DNA of 64,000 nucleotides from Dictyobacter formicarum. GTDB lineage: Bacteria; Chloroflexota; Ktedonobacteria; Ktedonobacterales; Ktedonobacteraceae. The position numbers and the translations under genes were made by a program. Positions within the stretch are counted from its first letter, which is position 1. Every line of letters begins with the position of its first letter. The notes under the pieces were generated by a model. That model did no database searches. It saw nothing but the letters and a program-made list of their open reading frames with translations, and had not been told where the DNA came from. The stretch spans positions 372,001 to 436,000 of the forward strand of contig NZ_BNJJ01000004.1 of the NCBI RefSeq assembly GCF_016587435.1, read 5' to 3'. Shown here one piece after another: positions 1 through 7,610 of the stretch.

Positions 1-1
1 G

Positions 2-511
2 TACAGGCTGCGTGTCAGCATTGAAAATAATACTCCACAAATCGGCATTAATCCTGATCAACGTGAGGCGGTCTTACTCTACTCATTTGTTTCAACCCAT
101 ACCATCCTGCAAATTGAGCAGGGGCAGTTCTTTTCCTTGCTGGACCCGCCTGAGCATTTACGGACATCAGCGCAGGCCTGTCAGAATGCGCACACCTGGC
201 CTGTTCTGATAGGCGATGTTGGCGAGCACAGCGCCATACTCTCATCACCCATTATCCTGTACGACTACCCACAGATTGCGCCTGAAAGTATGGGTTCCTT
301 CTTCGATGGTACCGAAATTGATGAATTACTGACTCTGCGCATGATGACTCTGACCGAGGATGAAAAGGAAGAGCTCAGACATGGTGACGAGCGCGCACGT
401 GCAATTTTGGAGCGGACGGAGTCCCTTTCAACGGAACAGTTTATGAAACTCCACGGCGTGATCCGTAGTTATGAGTGCTTGCAGCCTGATGAGGAAGGGA
501 AAAACATATGA
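2..511 (+). CDS. Conserved hydrogenase-operon accessory protein, 5' end missing
   Basis: The reading frame is open from base 2, so the gene begins before the window; the TTG at 137 is not a convincing start because the frame upstream of it is open and protein-like. About 169 codons are visible. The C-terminal half has a conserved-looking block (YDYPQIAPES, then FDGTEIDELL and LRMMTLTEDEK) followed by a charged helical tail. From memory, proteins with this block accompany high-affinity [NiFe]-hydrogenases in actinobacteria and Chloroflexota, but I know of no assigned biochemical role. It overlaps the next gene by 4 bases and so belongs to the maturation operon that follows. No cofactor-binding motif is visible. 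The family link is recognition from the sequence, not a search result. Confidence 0.7.
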   Translation, partial: YRLRVSIENNTPQIGINPDQREAVLLYSFVSTHTILQIEQGQFFSLLDPPEHLRTSAQACQNAHTWPVLIGDVGEHSAILSSPIILYDYPQIAPESMGSFFDGTEIDELLTLRMMTLTEDEKEELRHGDERARAILERTESLSTEQFMKLHGVIRSYECLQPDEEGKNI

Positions 512-798
512 TGAATCAATTTGAACCACCCATTGTAAGCGTCATTGGTGGCGTCGCTAAAATTGGCGATCGTGTGCGGCTTCATCCCCGGGCCAAGGCT
601 GACGCATTTGATATGCTGTTGGAAAGCAGATTAGCGCGCGTCGAAGAGATCAAGCAAGATTTCGAGGATCGCATGTACCTGGTGGTCACGCTGGAAGATG
701 ACCCAGGCAATGAGCAAGAAGAGGACCGTGTCTTGCCCGGTCATCGCTTTTTCTTTTATCCAGGAGAAGTAGAGTTGGTGGAGGAGGAGTTTGTATGA
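508..798 (+). CDS. Small conserved hydrogenase-cluster protein (96 aa)
   Basis: An acidic 96-residue protein of unknown function, translationally coupled on both sides: its ATG at 508 overlaps the stop of the upstream gene and its stop overlaps the ATG of the endopeptidase at 795. The sequence is mostly beta-like (VIGGVAKIGDRVRLHP, MYLVVTLEDDPG, GHRFFFYPGEVELVEE), suggesting a small barrel. A GDRVRL segment near residue 20 resembles those in SH3-like or KOW-like folds, but this is only a resemblance. There are no cysteines or metal-binding clusters. Its position between an accessory gene and the hydrogenase endopeptidase implies a role in assembly of the [NiFe]-hydrogenase. Confidence 0.72.
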   Translation: MMNQFEPPIVSVIGGVAKIGDRVRLHPRAKADAFDMLLESRLARVEEIKQDFEDRMYLVVTLEDDPGNEQEEDRVLPGHRFFFYPGEVELVEEEFV

Positions 799-1367
799 GT
801 GGGCAGGCCCATTCTAAGGAGGAGCGAAGAATTTTAATCGCGGGCATTGGCAATATCTTCTTTGGCGATGATGGCTTTGGCGTTGAGGTCGCCCAGCGCC
901 TGCTGGCAGGACGATATTCTGCTAATGTTGAGATTGTAGATTTTGGTATTCGTGGCGTGGATCTGGCCTATACCTTGTTGGAAGACTATGATGAATTGAT
1001 ACTGGTGGATGCCGTGTCGCGTGGAGGTGCACCGGGCACGCTCTATTTGATCGAGCCTGATCGCCTGTCTGCACAGCAGTCCGAGGCCCGGGAAAGCTTT
1101 TTGGATGCGCACAGCATGGACCCGCTTAAAGTACTGGCCTTCGCGCGCAACATGGGCGCGCGCCCCATCCATACGTTGCTGGTCGGTTGCGAACCAGCTG
1201 CGGTGGGCAATGCCGATGAAGATCTCGTCGTAGGCCTGAGCGAGGTTGTCCAGTCTATGATCCCTGGCGCTATCGAAATGATCGACCTGCTGGTCGATAA
1301 ACTAAGTGTCACGTCAGAAATTATCTTGCCGCTGAAGGAGGCACGTTATGGTCACTCTTCGTCTTAA
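795..1367 (+). CDS. [NiFe]-hydrogenase maturation endopeptidase
   Basis: A 190-residue protein of the HyaD/HybD/HupD family, which cuts the C-terminal tail from the hydrogenase large subunit after nickel insertion. The N-terminal signature is clear: IAGIGNIFFGDDGFGVEV at residues 15-32, with the acidic residue that reads Ni-bound precursor in the GDDGFG loop. VDFGIRGVDLAY and the LVDAVSRGG loop supply the other conserved elements, and HTLLVGCEPAAVG in the C-terminal third matches the family's G-x-EP segment. The length is normal for the family (about 160-190). The start overlaps the upstream stop as ATGA. The 3' end overlaps a tiny membrane-protein gene whose strong ribosome binding site lies inside this gene. 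The substrate, the large subunit, is not in the window. Confidence 0.93.
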   Translation: MSGQAHSKEERRILIAGIGNIFFGDDGFGVEVAQRLLAGRYSANVEIVDFGIRGVDLAYTLLEDYDELILVDAVSRGGAPGTLYLIEPDRLSAQQSEARESFLDAHSMDPLKVLAFARNMGARPIHTLLVGCEPAAVGNADEDLVVGLSEVVQSMIPGAIEMIDLLVDKLSVTSEIILPLKEARYGHSSS

Positions 1368-1467
1368 CATACCTTTGCTGATACTGGCTCTGTTAGGCAT
1401 AGCTCTGTTTGTTGTAGGTATTCAATTGCCAGATATCCAGCGTTATTTACGTATACGATCCATGTAA
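1348..1467 (+). CDS. Small single-pass membrane protein in the hyp operon (39 aa)
   Basis: ATG at 1348 is preceded by a near-perfect Shine-Dalgarno AAGGAGG at about 1335-1341. The gene starts inside the last codons of the endopeptidase, in another frame, and ends at TAA 1465-1467. The peptide begins MVTLRLNIPLL, continues with about 20 hydrophobic residues (ILALLGIALFVVG), and ends in a basic tail, QRYLRIRSM. This layout of a short hydrophobic helix followed by a P-D-x-x-R-Y-L-R-I-R-S/R-M ending resembles the tiny proteins grouped as DUF6893 in actinobacterial genomes; that link is from memory. It may anchor or tune a membrane-associated hydrogenase. The ribosome binding site, the membrane helix and the operon position are direct evidence. 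Confidence 0.72.
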   Translation: MVTLRLNIPLLILALLGIALFVVGIQLPDIQRYLRIRSM

Positions 1468-1522
1468 GCAAGTTACATTGTAGCGAATACAGATGATAGC
1501 CAGAAAAGCCAGAGAAGGCACT

Positions 1523-1942
1523 ATGCATGAGCTTTCAATTGCCGACGCTATTGCTGGCGTTGTTACGGAACAAGCCACACTATACCAGGCGACCTGTGTG
1601 AAGAGCGTCCATGTCAGGATTGGCGAAGCCAATGCCGTCGATACCGATGCGCTGCTCTTCTGTTTTGAAGTCGTTGCGAGTGCGCAACCTATGCTGAGTG
1701 GGGCACAGTTAGCGATAGATATTGTGCCCCATCGAGCGCGTTGTCGCCACTGTGGCAAGGAATTTCATGTTGTGCAATGTATTATGCAATGTCCGGCCTG
1801 TGAAAGCTGGGAAGCTGATGTGCTCTCAGGCACCGAATTCATGATTCAAGACATGGAGATTGACTGCTCCGATACTCAGGAGGGAGGCGATGGCGAGCAT
1901 GCCCAATGTGCCGATCGTACAGAACATTCTGGCAGCCAATGA
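1523..1942 (+). CDS. hypA: Hydrogenase nickel-insertion protein HypA
   Basis: HypA binds nickel and delivers it, with HypB, to the hydrogenase large subunit. I chose the ATG at 1523 because the protein must begin MHE, where His2 is the nickel ligand; longer starts add nonconserved residues. The structural zinc site is present as CRHCGKEF followed by CPAC at about residues 73-95. HypA is normally about 115 residues. This one is 139 because its reading frame runs on for 53 bases into hypB, adding an acidic, glutamine-rich tail (DTQEGGDGEHAQCADRTEHS) that looks like read-through rather than a domain. It follows the endopeptidase block after a gap of 55 bases and is co-directional with the whole cluster. 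Confidence 0.95.
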   Translation: MHELSIADAIAGVVTEQATLYQATCVKSVHVRIGEANAVDTDALLFCFEVVASAQPMLSGAQLAIDIVPHRARCRHCGKEFHVVQCIMQCPACESWEADVLSGTEFMIQDMEIDCSDTQEGGDGEHAQCADRTEHSGSQ

Positions 1943-2564
1943 GCGGATTGCTCGCGACATCCATCAGCAACTGGTTGATCGACAGATCTATACGCTCAAC
2001 CTGATGAGTTCAGCCGGCGCTGGTAAGACCACCTTGCTGGAGCAGACCATCCGGCGCTTGCGCTTCGGGCCCACGATCGGTGTGATCGAAGGTGATGTGG
2101 AGACCAGTGCCGACGCGGAGCGCATCAAAGCGGCTGGTGCTCAGGCGGTCCAGATTATCACGCAGGGCATCTGCCACCTGGAGGCGCACATGATCCAGTT
2201 GGCGCTGCAAGAGCTCGATCTGTCCTCCCTCGACCTGCTGGTGATCGAAAACGTCGGCAACCTGGTCTGCCCTGCTGGCTGGAATCTGGGTGAGGATATC
2301 AAGGTTACTGTGGTTAGCACGACCGAAGGCGATGATAAACCAGCCAAATATCCGGCGATGTTCGCCACGTCGCAGGTCATGGTCATCAATAAAATCGACC
2401 TGTTGCCCTATGTTGATTACGACCTGGCTACCGTCAAGCGCTTTGCCCTGGCCGTCAATCCTGAGTTACAGATTTTTGAACTCAGCTGTAGAACTGGCGA
2501 GGGCCTGGATGCCTGGTGTGACTGGTTACAGACAATTGGATCCGCTGCAAAAATAAAGCGGTAG
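1890..2564 (+). CDS. hypB: Hydrogenase nickel-incorporation GTPase HypB
   Basis: HypB is the GTPase that drives nickel transfer from HypA. The 224-residue form starts at ATG 1890, 1-2 bases after a purine-rich AGGAGGGAGG, in preference to a TTG 30 bases earlier. The G domain is complete: P-loop SAGAGKTTLLE at about residues 36-46, GDVETSADAERI with the metal-binding region, IENVGNLVCPA as the switch and Cys-containing nickel site, and NKIDLLPYVDYD for guanine recognition. The N-terminal CxxCGC high-affinity metal site and the His-rich stretch found in some HypB proteins are both absent, so nickel storage here must be elsewhere. The TAG stop lies inside a dispersed repeat (2561-2575), and the last residues are probably repeat-derived. 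Confidence 0.96.
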   Translation: MASMPNVPIVQNILAANERIARDIHQQLVDRQIYTLNLMSSAGAGKTTLLEQTIRRLRFGPTIGVIEGDVETSADAERIKAAGAQAVQIITQGICHLEAHMIQLALQELDLSSLDLLVIENVGNLVCPAGWNLGEDIKVTVVSTTEGDDKPAKYPAMFATSQVMVINKIDLLPYVDYDLATVKRFALAVNPELQIFELSCRTGEGLDAWCDWLQTIGSAAKIKR

Positions 2565-2637
2565 GTGCGCCCCTTATGGGTGCTTCGAGGGGGAAGGATG
2601 GAAGCGGGGGCAAGATCATGCCCCCAGCATGCTTGCC
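2561..2637. repeat. Dispersed repeat ends: GTAGGTGCGCCCCTT and GATCATGCCCCC modules
   Basis: The gap between hypB and hypC starts with GTAGGTGCGCCCCTT (2561-2575), identical to the end of the inverted-repeat element at 9569-9718. It then contains a hairpin with stem GGGGGCA/TGCCCCC (about 2606-2625). The 24 bases 2614-2637 match 57048-57071 at about 21 positions (GATCATGCCCCC, then GCATGC and GCC). These shared modules mark the spacer as repeat-derived rather than as ordinary operon sequence. Confidence 0.55.
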
Positions 2638-2666
2638 TGCATGTACATGCATGAAGGAGGAAGGCT

Positions 2667-2939
2667 ATGTGTCTTGGTATTCCAGGTCGCGTCGTGGAAA
2701 TAGTGGATGATAACCTGGATATTGCGAAGGTAGAGGTATCCGGCGTGAAGCGCAATGTCAGCATCGCCCTGGTGCGCCTGGACGGCATTGAGCCCGGAGA
2801 TTGGGTGCTGGTGCACGTTGGTTTTGCCATGAGTAAGATTAATGAAAAAGAGGCACAGGAGACGCAAAAGGCGTTGCAATTAATGGGCGATCCCTATACG
2901 GACGAACTGGCGATGTTCCATAAGAGCCAGATCGAATGA
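2667..2939 (+). CDS. hypC: Hydrogenase assembly chaperone HypC
   Basis: HypC, with HypD, carries the Fe(CN)2CO group and hands it to the large-subunit precursor. The essential N-terminus is intact: MCLGIPGRVVEI, where Cys2 becomes the N-terminal ligand after Met removal. The remaining OB-like barrel follows the family (VSGVKRNVSIALV, GDWVLVHVGFAMSKI). At 90 residues it is typical in length, with a helical tail (EKEAQETQKALQLM). An AAGGAGGAAGG ribosome site precedes the ATG. It is followed after 15 bases by a SIS-domain gene; the same chaperone/SIS order is repeated immediately downstream by a divergent pair. Confidence 0.95.
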   Translation: MCLGIPGRVVEIVDDNLDIAKVEVSGVKRNVSIALVRLDGIEPGDWVLVHVGFAMSKINEKEAQETQKALQLMGDPYTDELAMFHKSQIE

Positions 2940-2954
2940 GGAAAGTGTGAGGTT

Positions 2955-3605
2955 ATGGCAGTTAACCTGGCGGCGATTTTAGATGCGCGCGTTGGCCTGA
3001 GCACAACCATACCAGAGACCTTTTTTACGGCTGAGGCCGGGCATATCGCTGAGGCCTGCTGGTCAATGGCACGCCGCTTTCACCTGGGCGGTCGCCTGCT
3101 GGCCTTCGGCAATGGTCCCTGGGCTACCGACGCGCAACATGTGGCAGTAGAGTTTGTACATCCAGTGATCGTCGGCAAGCGAGCGTTGCCCGCCGTGGCC
3201 CTGACCAATGATAGCGCCACCCTCAGCGGTATGCATGCCTCGGCTGAGCAGGCCGAAGGAGCCTTCGCCCGCCATATCGGTGTCCTGGCGCGTCCGCAGG
3301 ATATTGCCATGGGGTTTTCGCCCGATGGCAATTGCACTAATGTGAATATCGCCCTGCAAAAGGCCCATGACTCAGGTCTACTCACCATCGGATTGTGTGG
3401 CAACGGTGGTGGTCGTATGGCGCGTCATGTCATAGTGACCAGCGAAGAGCGTATGCCGACGGAGACCGAGTCCGCCTTTCTAGATTTCTGTTTTGTGGTT
3501 CCCAGCGCTGATCCCCTGGCCATTCAGGAAACCCATGAGACCCTCTATCACGTGCTGTGGGAACTTGTACACGTCTTTTTTGAGCACGAAGGAGTATTAC
3601 AATGA
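2955..3605 (+). CDS. SIS-domain protein, GmhA-like but with altered phosphosugar-binding loops
   Basis: A 216-residue protein with the sedoheptulose-7-phosphate isomerase (GmhA-like) fold. The two loops that bind the sugar phosphate in the family, GNGGSATDAQ and STSGNSPN, are here GNGPWATDAQ and SPDGNCTN. So the GGS and both hydroxyl residues of the second loop are lost, while the surrounding scaffold is kept (VEFVHP, ALTNDSATLSG, GLLTIGLCGNGGG, a conserved HETLYHVLWELVHVFFE helix). This suggests a noncatalytic partner of the intact SIS protein encoded at 3885. It sits between hypC and a hypC-like gene, overlapping the latter by 4 bases. What a sugar isomerase fold does in hydrogenase maturation is unknown to me. 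The domain call is solid; loss of activity is inference. Confidence 0.82.
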   Translation: MAVNLAAILDARVGLSTTIPETFFTAEAGHIAEACWSMARRFHLGGRLLAFGNGPWATDAQHVAVEFVHPVIVGKRALPAVALTNDSATLSGMHASAEQAEGAFARHIGVLARPQDIAMGFSPDGNCTNVNIALQKAHDSGLLTIGLCGNGGGRMARHVIVTSEERMPTETESAFLDFCFVVPSADPLAIQETHETLYHVLWELVHVFFEHEGVLQ

Positions 3606-3892
3606 GTGAAAATGACCATACTCCTCGTTCCAGAATAATGTTTGATGCCTGCTGGGTGCCGGATGGGGAGGGGCGCTGTATTACCTGCTCGGATGAAGCG
3701 CTGAAGGTGCGTGTCGTCGCGGTGGATGCCGGATCGGGCACGGCCAGGGTGGCGGTTACTCCCACCCACATTGAAGAGATTGATATCAGCCTGCTGGATC
3801 AGGTGGGCCCGGGCGACCTGGTTCTGGTACATGCCGGTGTGGCCCTTGAACGCTGTCCATCAGCAGATGAGGAGGAGGATAGCTATGCCTGA
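3602..3892 (+). CDS. Divergent HypC/HupF-like chaperone lacking the N-terminal Met-Cys
   Basis: A 96-residue HypC-family protein. The C-terminal barrel is recognisable (VRVVAVDAGSGTARVAV, IDISLLDQVGPGDLVLVHAGVALE, compare GDWVLVHVGFAM in the canonical HypC). The N-terminus is different: it does not begin Met-Cys but has about 27 extra residues and then a C-I-T-C-S-D motif. From memory, proteins with this internal C-x-x-C-S/G-D motif occur in actinobacterial hydrogenase clusters. The ATG overlaps the upstream SIS stop (ATGA), and its own end overlaps the next SIS start by 8 bases, so the four genes hypC-SIS-hypC'-SIS' are tightly coupled. It could bind iron through the C-x-x-C pair or act as an adaptor. 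Confidence 0.82.
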   Translation: MSENDHTPRSRIMFDACWVPDGEGRCITCSDEALKVRVVAVDAGSGTARVAVTPTHIEEIDISLLDQVGPGDLVLVHAGVALERCPSADEEEDSYA

Positions 3893-4559
3893 GGAAGGTA
3901 GTCGCTACGACCAGCTTTTTTATCCCTACCTGTTTGAAGGTGAGAAGGTTGATCGTGCCGCAGTAATCGAGCAGGTACGCCATTCAACGCTGGAAAAGTG
4001 TCACGATGTGGTCGCTCTGCGTCATCAAATGCATGCCGTCTCGGGCGAGCGTATCGTGGCGGCCGGTGCGGCCATGGCCCGCGCTTTTCGAGCCGGTGCC
4101 ACCCTCTTTGCCTTTGGCAACGGCGGTAGCGCCACCGACGCCCAGGATATGGTGACTGAACTGGTCAATCCACCATTTGCGCACTGGCGTCCCCTGCCGG
4201 CTGTTGCCTTGACCAATGATATCGCGGTCGTTACAGCCGTGGGTAATGATGTCGGTTTCCCCACCATATTTACGCGCCAGATTATCGCCCTTGGGCAGCC
4301 CGGCGATATCGCCGTTGGCATCTCAACCAGTGGGAACTCGCCCAATATTTTGCAGGCGCTCGAGCAGGCTAAAAAACAGGGACTGCTGACCGTTGGCATG
4401 TCTGGCTACGATGGTGGCAAAGTAGCGCGCTTGCCCGCTGTCGATATATGTATCACGGCGCCCTGCGATCATATTCCACGTATACAGGAGGCCCAGGCCA
4501 CGGCCTATCATGCCATATTAGAAATGATTCAAGCTTTACTTGACCAGCCTGATTCATAA
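3885..4559 (+). CDS. SIS-domain phosphosugar isomerase-like protein (GmhA family), intact loops
   Basis: A 224-residue protein starting at ATG 3885, after GGAGGAGG at 3871-3878; longer upstream frames only overlap the HypC-like gene. Both phosphosugar loops are canonical: FGNGGSATDAQDMVTELV at about residues 75-92 and GISTSGNSPNILQAL at about 145-160. They are followed by GLLTVGMSGYDGG. This is the family of sedoheptulose-7-phosphate isomerases that supply heptose for cell envelopes, but no heptose genes are nearby and its place is within the hyp operon. With the upstream degenerate paralogue it may form a hetero-oligomer (GmhA-type enzymes are tetramers). The substrate is unknown. Confidence 0.87.
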   Translation: MPEEGSRYDQLFYPYLFEGEKVDRAAVIEQVRHSTLEKCHDVVALRHQMHAVSGERIVAAGAAMARAFRAGATLFAFGNGGSATDAQDMVTELVNPPFAHWRPLPAVALTNDIAVVTAVGNDVGFPTIFTRQIIALGQPGDIAVGISTSGNSPNILQALEQAKKQGLLTVGMSGYDGGKVARLPAVDICITAPCDHIPRIQEAQATAYHAILEMIQALLDQPDS

Positions 4560-4622
4560 GTAGCCACAGTATCTTTCATCACAGCCTGCCAGGCTCAGGG
4601 TGGATAAAAAGGAGAAGGAGCA

Positions 4623-5774
4623 GTGAAGTACGTTGATGAATATCGCGACTCTAAGCTGGCGAAACGTATTGCGGCGGACATTGCGCGCCTGAGCGACGGC
4701 CGACAATTAAAGCTTATGGAGGTCTGTGGCGGCCACACCCACACGATTTATAAACATGGTATTGAAGATGTCTTGCCGCCCACGATCGATCTCATCCATG
4801 GTCCCGGCTGTCCCGTCTGTGTGTTACCGATGGGGCGCGTCGACGACGCCATTGCCATTGCGCACACGGAGAACGTCATCTTTACTACCTTCGGGGATAT
4901 GATGCGCGTTCCGGGTTCACGTGGCAGCTTATTGGATGCCAAGGCTGAGGGGGCCGATGTGCGCTTTGTATATTCGCCGCTGGATGCCCTCAAATTAGCT
5001 CGCCAGTATCCAGACAAGCAGATAGTATTTTTTGCCATCGGTTTTGAGACTACCGCTCCCTCCACCGCCGTAACCCTGTTACGTGCCCAGGCCGAAGATA
5101 TAAAAAACTTTTCGGTGTTCTGCAACCATGTCACTATCATTCCAGCCATTAAGGCCATCCTGGATTCGCCGGATCTGCGCCTGGATGGATTTGTGGGTCC
5201 GGGTCACGTCACGATGGTGATTGGTTTGCGTCCCTATACATTTATTGCGCGCCAGCACCACAAGCCGATTGTAGTAGCCGGTTTTGAGCCACTGGACATC
5301 ATCCAATCCGTGCATATGCTGGTACAACAGATCTGTGAGGGCCGTTCAGAGGTGGAGAATCAATATTCACGCGTGGTGCAACCCGAAGGTAACGTAAAGG
5401 CGCTTGAATCCATGGCGCGCACGATGGAGCTACGACCATTTTTTGAATGGCGTGGTCTTGGCTTTATCACACAGAGCGCTTTGAAGCTGCGCCCCGAATT
5501 CGCGGCCTGGGATGCCGAGCTGCGCTTTGAGGTACCTGGCCTGCGCGTCGCTGATCCCAAAGCCTGTCAGTGTGGTGAAGTGCTCAAAGGCGTGATCAAA
5601 CCGTGGGAGTGTAAGGTCTTCGGGACCGCCTGTACGCCGGAGACGCCGATCGGAACCTGTATGGTGTCGCCCGAAGGAGCCTGTGCCGCCTACTTTAACT
5701 ATGGACGCTTCTCCATGGCCGCAGAGCGGCATCGACTCAATGTAATGCCCGCCATGTCCACGCAAGAAAGCTAA
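4623..5774 (+). CDS. hypD: Hydrogenase formation protein HypD
   Basis: HypD is the iron-sulfur scaffold on which Fe(CN)2CO is assembled with HypC. The 383-residue protein starts with GTG at 4623, after AAGGAGAAGGAG. Its diagnostic motifs are intact: MEVCGGHTH at about residues 32-40, HGPGCPVCVLP at about 59-69, FAIGFETTAPSTA, and GFVGPGHVTMVIG. The C-terminal part holds the [4Fe-4S] cysteines (CQCGEVLKG, WECKVFG, CTPETPIGTCMVSPEGACAAY). The length matches the family (about 370-380). A gap of 63 bases separates it from the SIS gene, and about 100 bases from hypE, with no terminator-like hairpin, so it is probably in the same transcript. Confidence 0.96.
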   Translation: MKYVDEYRDSKLAKRIAADIARLSDGRQLKLMEVCGGHTHTIYKHGIEDVLPPTIDLIHGPGCPVCVLPMGRVDDAIAIAHTENVIFTTFGDMMRVPGSRGSLLDAKAEGADVRFVYSPLDALKLARQYPDKQIVFFAIGFETTAPSTAVTLLRAQAEDIKNFSVFCNHVTIIPAIKAILDSPDLRLDGFVGPGHVTMVIGLRPYTFIARQHHKPIVVAGFEPLDIIQSVHMLVQQICEGRSEVENQYSRVVQPEGNVKALESMARTMELRPFFEWRGLGFITQSALKLRPEFAAWDAELRFEVPGLRVADPKACQCGEVLKGVIKPWECKVFGTACTPETPIGTCMVSPEGACAAYFNYGRFSMAAERHRLNVMPAMSTQES

Positions 5775-5876
5775 GTCTGTCAGACAGGGCAATGGACATA
5801 TTGCTATATATCGTTGGTATATATCGCTGAACAAGCGAATCGTGGCACCAGAGAGGTCTGGCTGGAGGTTTAAGTG

Positions 5877-6971
5877 ATGGGAAAGCAGTCCCCACAGAGC
5901 AATGAGGTCCTGGCAAAGATTGAGCGTGCGCGACAGGCGCGACGGCACAAGTTCTATCTGCGCGATGACCATGTCACGCTCAGCCATGGTAGCGGCGGTA
6001 AGGCTACCCATAACTTGATCGAGGGTATCTTTGCCCCAGCCTTTGCTAATACCGTGCTGGATCGTATGGAAGATTCCGCGACTATTACGCTTGGAGATCA
6101 GCGCCTGGCCTTTACAACTGATTCCTATGTGGTCAATCCGCTTTTCTTTGCCGGTGGCGATATTGGCAAACTAGCGGTTCATGGCACCATCAACGATCTG
6201 GCCATGGCAGGGGCGGACCCGTTGTATCTTTCGGCAGGCATCATTCTGGAAGAAGGGTTCTCAATCGAACATCTGCAGCGAATCGTGGACTCGATGGCGC
6301 GGGCTGCCCATGAAGCTGGCGTTTTGATCGTGACCGGGGATACCAAGGTGGTGCAGCGCAATAAGGCTGATGGCGTCTTCATTAATACGGCCGGGGTTGG
6401 TAGCATACGTGCGTCTGCCAACCTGGGGCAAACGCTGGTGGAGCCGGGCGACCGCGTATTATTAAGCGGCTCGATTGGCGACCACGGTATTGCGATCATG
6501 CTGGCTCGTGAAGAGCTGGATATTGAGACCGAGGTCAAGAGCGATAGCGCCTCACTGCATACGCTGGTGGCGGCTTTGCTCGATAGTATCGGCACCAAAC
6601 TGCACTGCCTGAAGGACCCCACGCGTGGAGGTGTGGCGACCGCCCTGAATGAAGTCGCTCTGAGCGCCGAAGTCTCTATCGCCCTCGACGAGCAGTCCAT
6701 TCCAGTTCACGAGGGCGTGCGAGGAGCCTGCGAAATTTTAGGACTCGATGCGCTCACGATCGCCAACGAAGGGAAGCTTCTGGCCTTTGTGGCGCCTGAA
6801 GCTGAGCAAGAAGCCCTGCGAGTTCTGCGCGCCCATCCCCTGGGACGCGAGGCTATGCCCATCGGTACCGTCCAGGCTGAATTTCCAGGCATGGTGTTTT
6901 TGCGCACCGACATCGGCGGCACCCGCGTCCTGGACATGCTCGTAGGTGATCCTTTGCCGCGAATTTGTTGA
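5877..6971 (+). CDS. hypE: Hydrogenase maturation protein HypE
   Basis: HypE accepts a carbamoyl group on its C-terminal cysteine and dehydrates it to the thiocyanate that supplies cyanide ligands. The protein ends exactly in PRIC, the required terminal Cys. The N-terminal region is PurM/AIR-synthase-like (LSHGSGGKATHNLI; FTTDSYVVNPLFFAGGDIGKLAVHGTIND), and KDPTRGGVATALNE marks the nucleotide-binding half. ATG 5877 lies 8 bases after GGAGG; an in-frame GTG at 5874 is possible. The extra 25-30 N-terminal residues (QSPQSNEVLAKIERARQARR) are charged. HypF, which supplies the carbamoyl group, is not in the window and must lie elsewhere. This is the last gene of the cluster; the next gene is on the opposite strand. 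Confidence 0.96.
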   Translation: MGKQSPQSNEVLAKIERARQARRHKFYLRDDHVTLSHGSGGKATHNLIEGIFAPAFANTVLDRMEDSATITLGDQRLAFTTDSYVVNPLFFAGGDIGKLAVHGTINDLAMAGADPLYLSAGIILEEGFSIEHLQRIVDSMARAAHEAGVLIVTGDTKVVQRNKADGVFINTAGVGSIRASANLGQTLVEPGDRVLLSGSIGDHGIAIMLAREELDIETEVKSDSASLHTLVAALLDSIGTKLHCLKDPTRGGVATALNEVALSAEVSIALDEQSIPVHEGVRGACEILGLDALTIANEGKLLAFVAPEAEQEALRVLRAHPLGREAMPIGTVQAEFPGMVFLRTDIGGTRVLDMLVGDPLPRIC

Positions 6972-7013
6972 TAACCCGGCAAGGAGAACGAGTAGATCCT
7001 CCGATTTATGCGT

Positions 7014-7610
7014 TTAGGCGCTTTTGTGCAGAACTTCGTAGCGTATAAGGACGTTATCGGAGTCTTTCCAGGTGCGGACTTCGATAAGGTGAAGCGACGC
7101 GGGAGGCTTGCCTACGAAGACAGGGACTCCCTCGCCTAAGACGATGTTGCCAATCATCAGATGGATCTCATCCACCAGATCGTGCGCCAGCAGATCGTTC
7201 CAGAGGGTTCTACTGCCTGTAATCAAAATATCTTTGCCTGGTTGGCGTTTGAGTTCGGCAAGCTGCTGATACACGTCTGCACGCCTGATAATGCGGTAAT
7301 TGGGCCGGTTTCCTGTCAGCGTATCTGAGACGACGATGTTGCTGACGGACTCGCTCTCCTGTATGATCTCCCTCTGTTCGTCCGTCCACTCATCAGAATC
7401 TGGATTCTCGGCGACCTTGGGCCAGTAACCGTGGAATAGCTCGTGGGAAACACGGCCTGCAATAAATGTGTCGGCTGTACGCAGCAGTTCGGCGTTATAG
7501 CCGTTGAAGGCTTTGCCGCCCATCACTGGGAACATGACCGAGACATCGTTGCCTGGCCCTGTGTGATAGCCATCCAGTGAGATGATGTTGTAGACAATGA
7601 TTTTCCGCAT
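7014..7610 (-). CDS. Dihydrofolate reductase-fold (RibD C-terminal-like) protein
   Basis: A 198-residue protein of the RibD C-terminal/DHFR-like family (compare B. subtilis YwjB/YyaP). The start is typical, MRKIIVYNIISLDGYHTGPG. The middle has a family-like block, DTFIAGRVSHELFHGYWP, and the NADPH-binding segment reads KDILITGSRTLWNDLLAHDLVDEIHL, followed by NIVLGEGVPVF. Members are NADPH-dependent reductases of unknown substrate and are often found alone beside regulators. It converges on hypE (gap 42 bases) and belongs to a different transcript. The 5' flank (7611-7680) is AT-rich and compatible with a promoter. No specific pathway can be assigned. Confidence 0.87.
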   Translation of the reverse strand: MRKIIVYNIISLDGYHTGPGNDVSVMFPVMGGKAFNGYNAELLRTADTFIAGRVSHELFHGYWPKVAENPDSDEWTDEQREIIQESESVSNIVVSDTLTGNRPNYRIIRRADVYQQLAELKRQPGKDILITGSRTLWNDLLAHDLVDEIHLMIGNIVLGEGVPVFVGKPPASLHLIEVRTWKDSDNVLIRYEVLHKSA

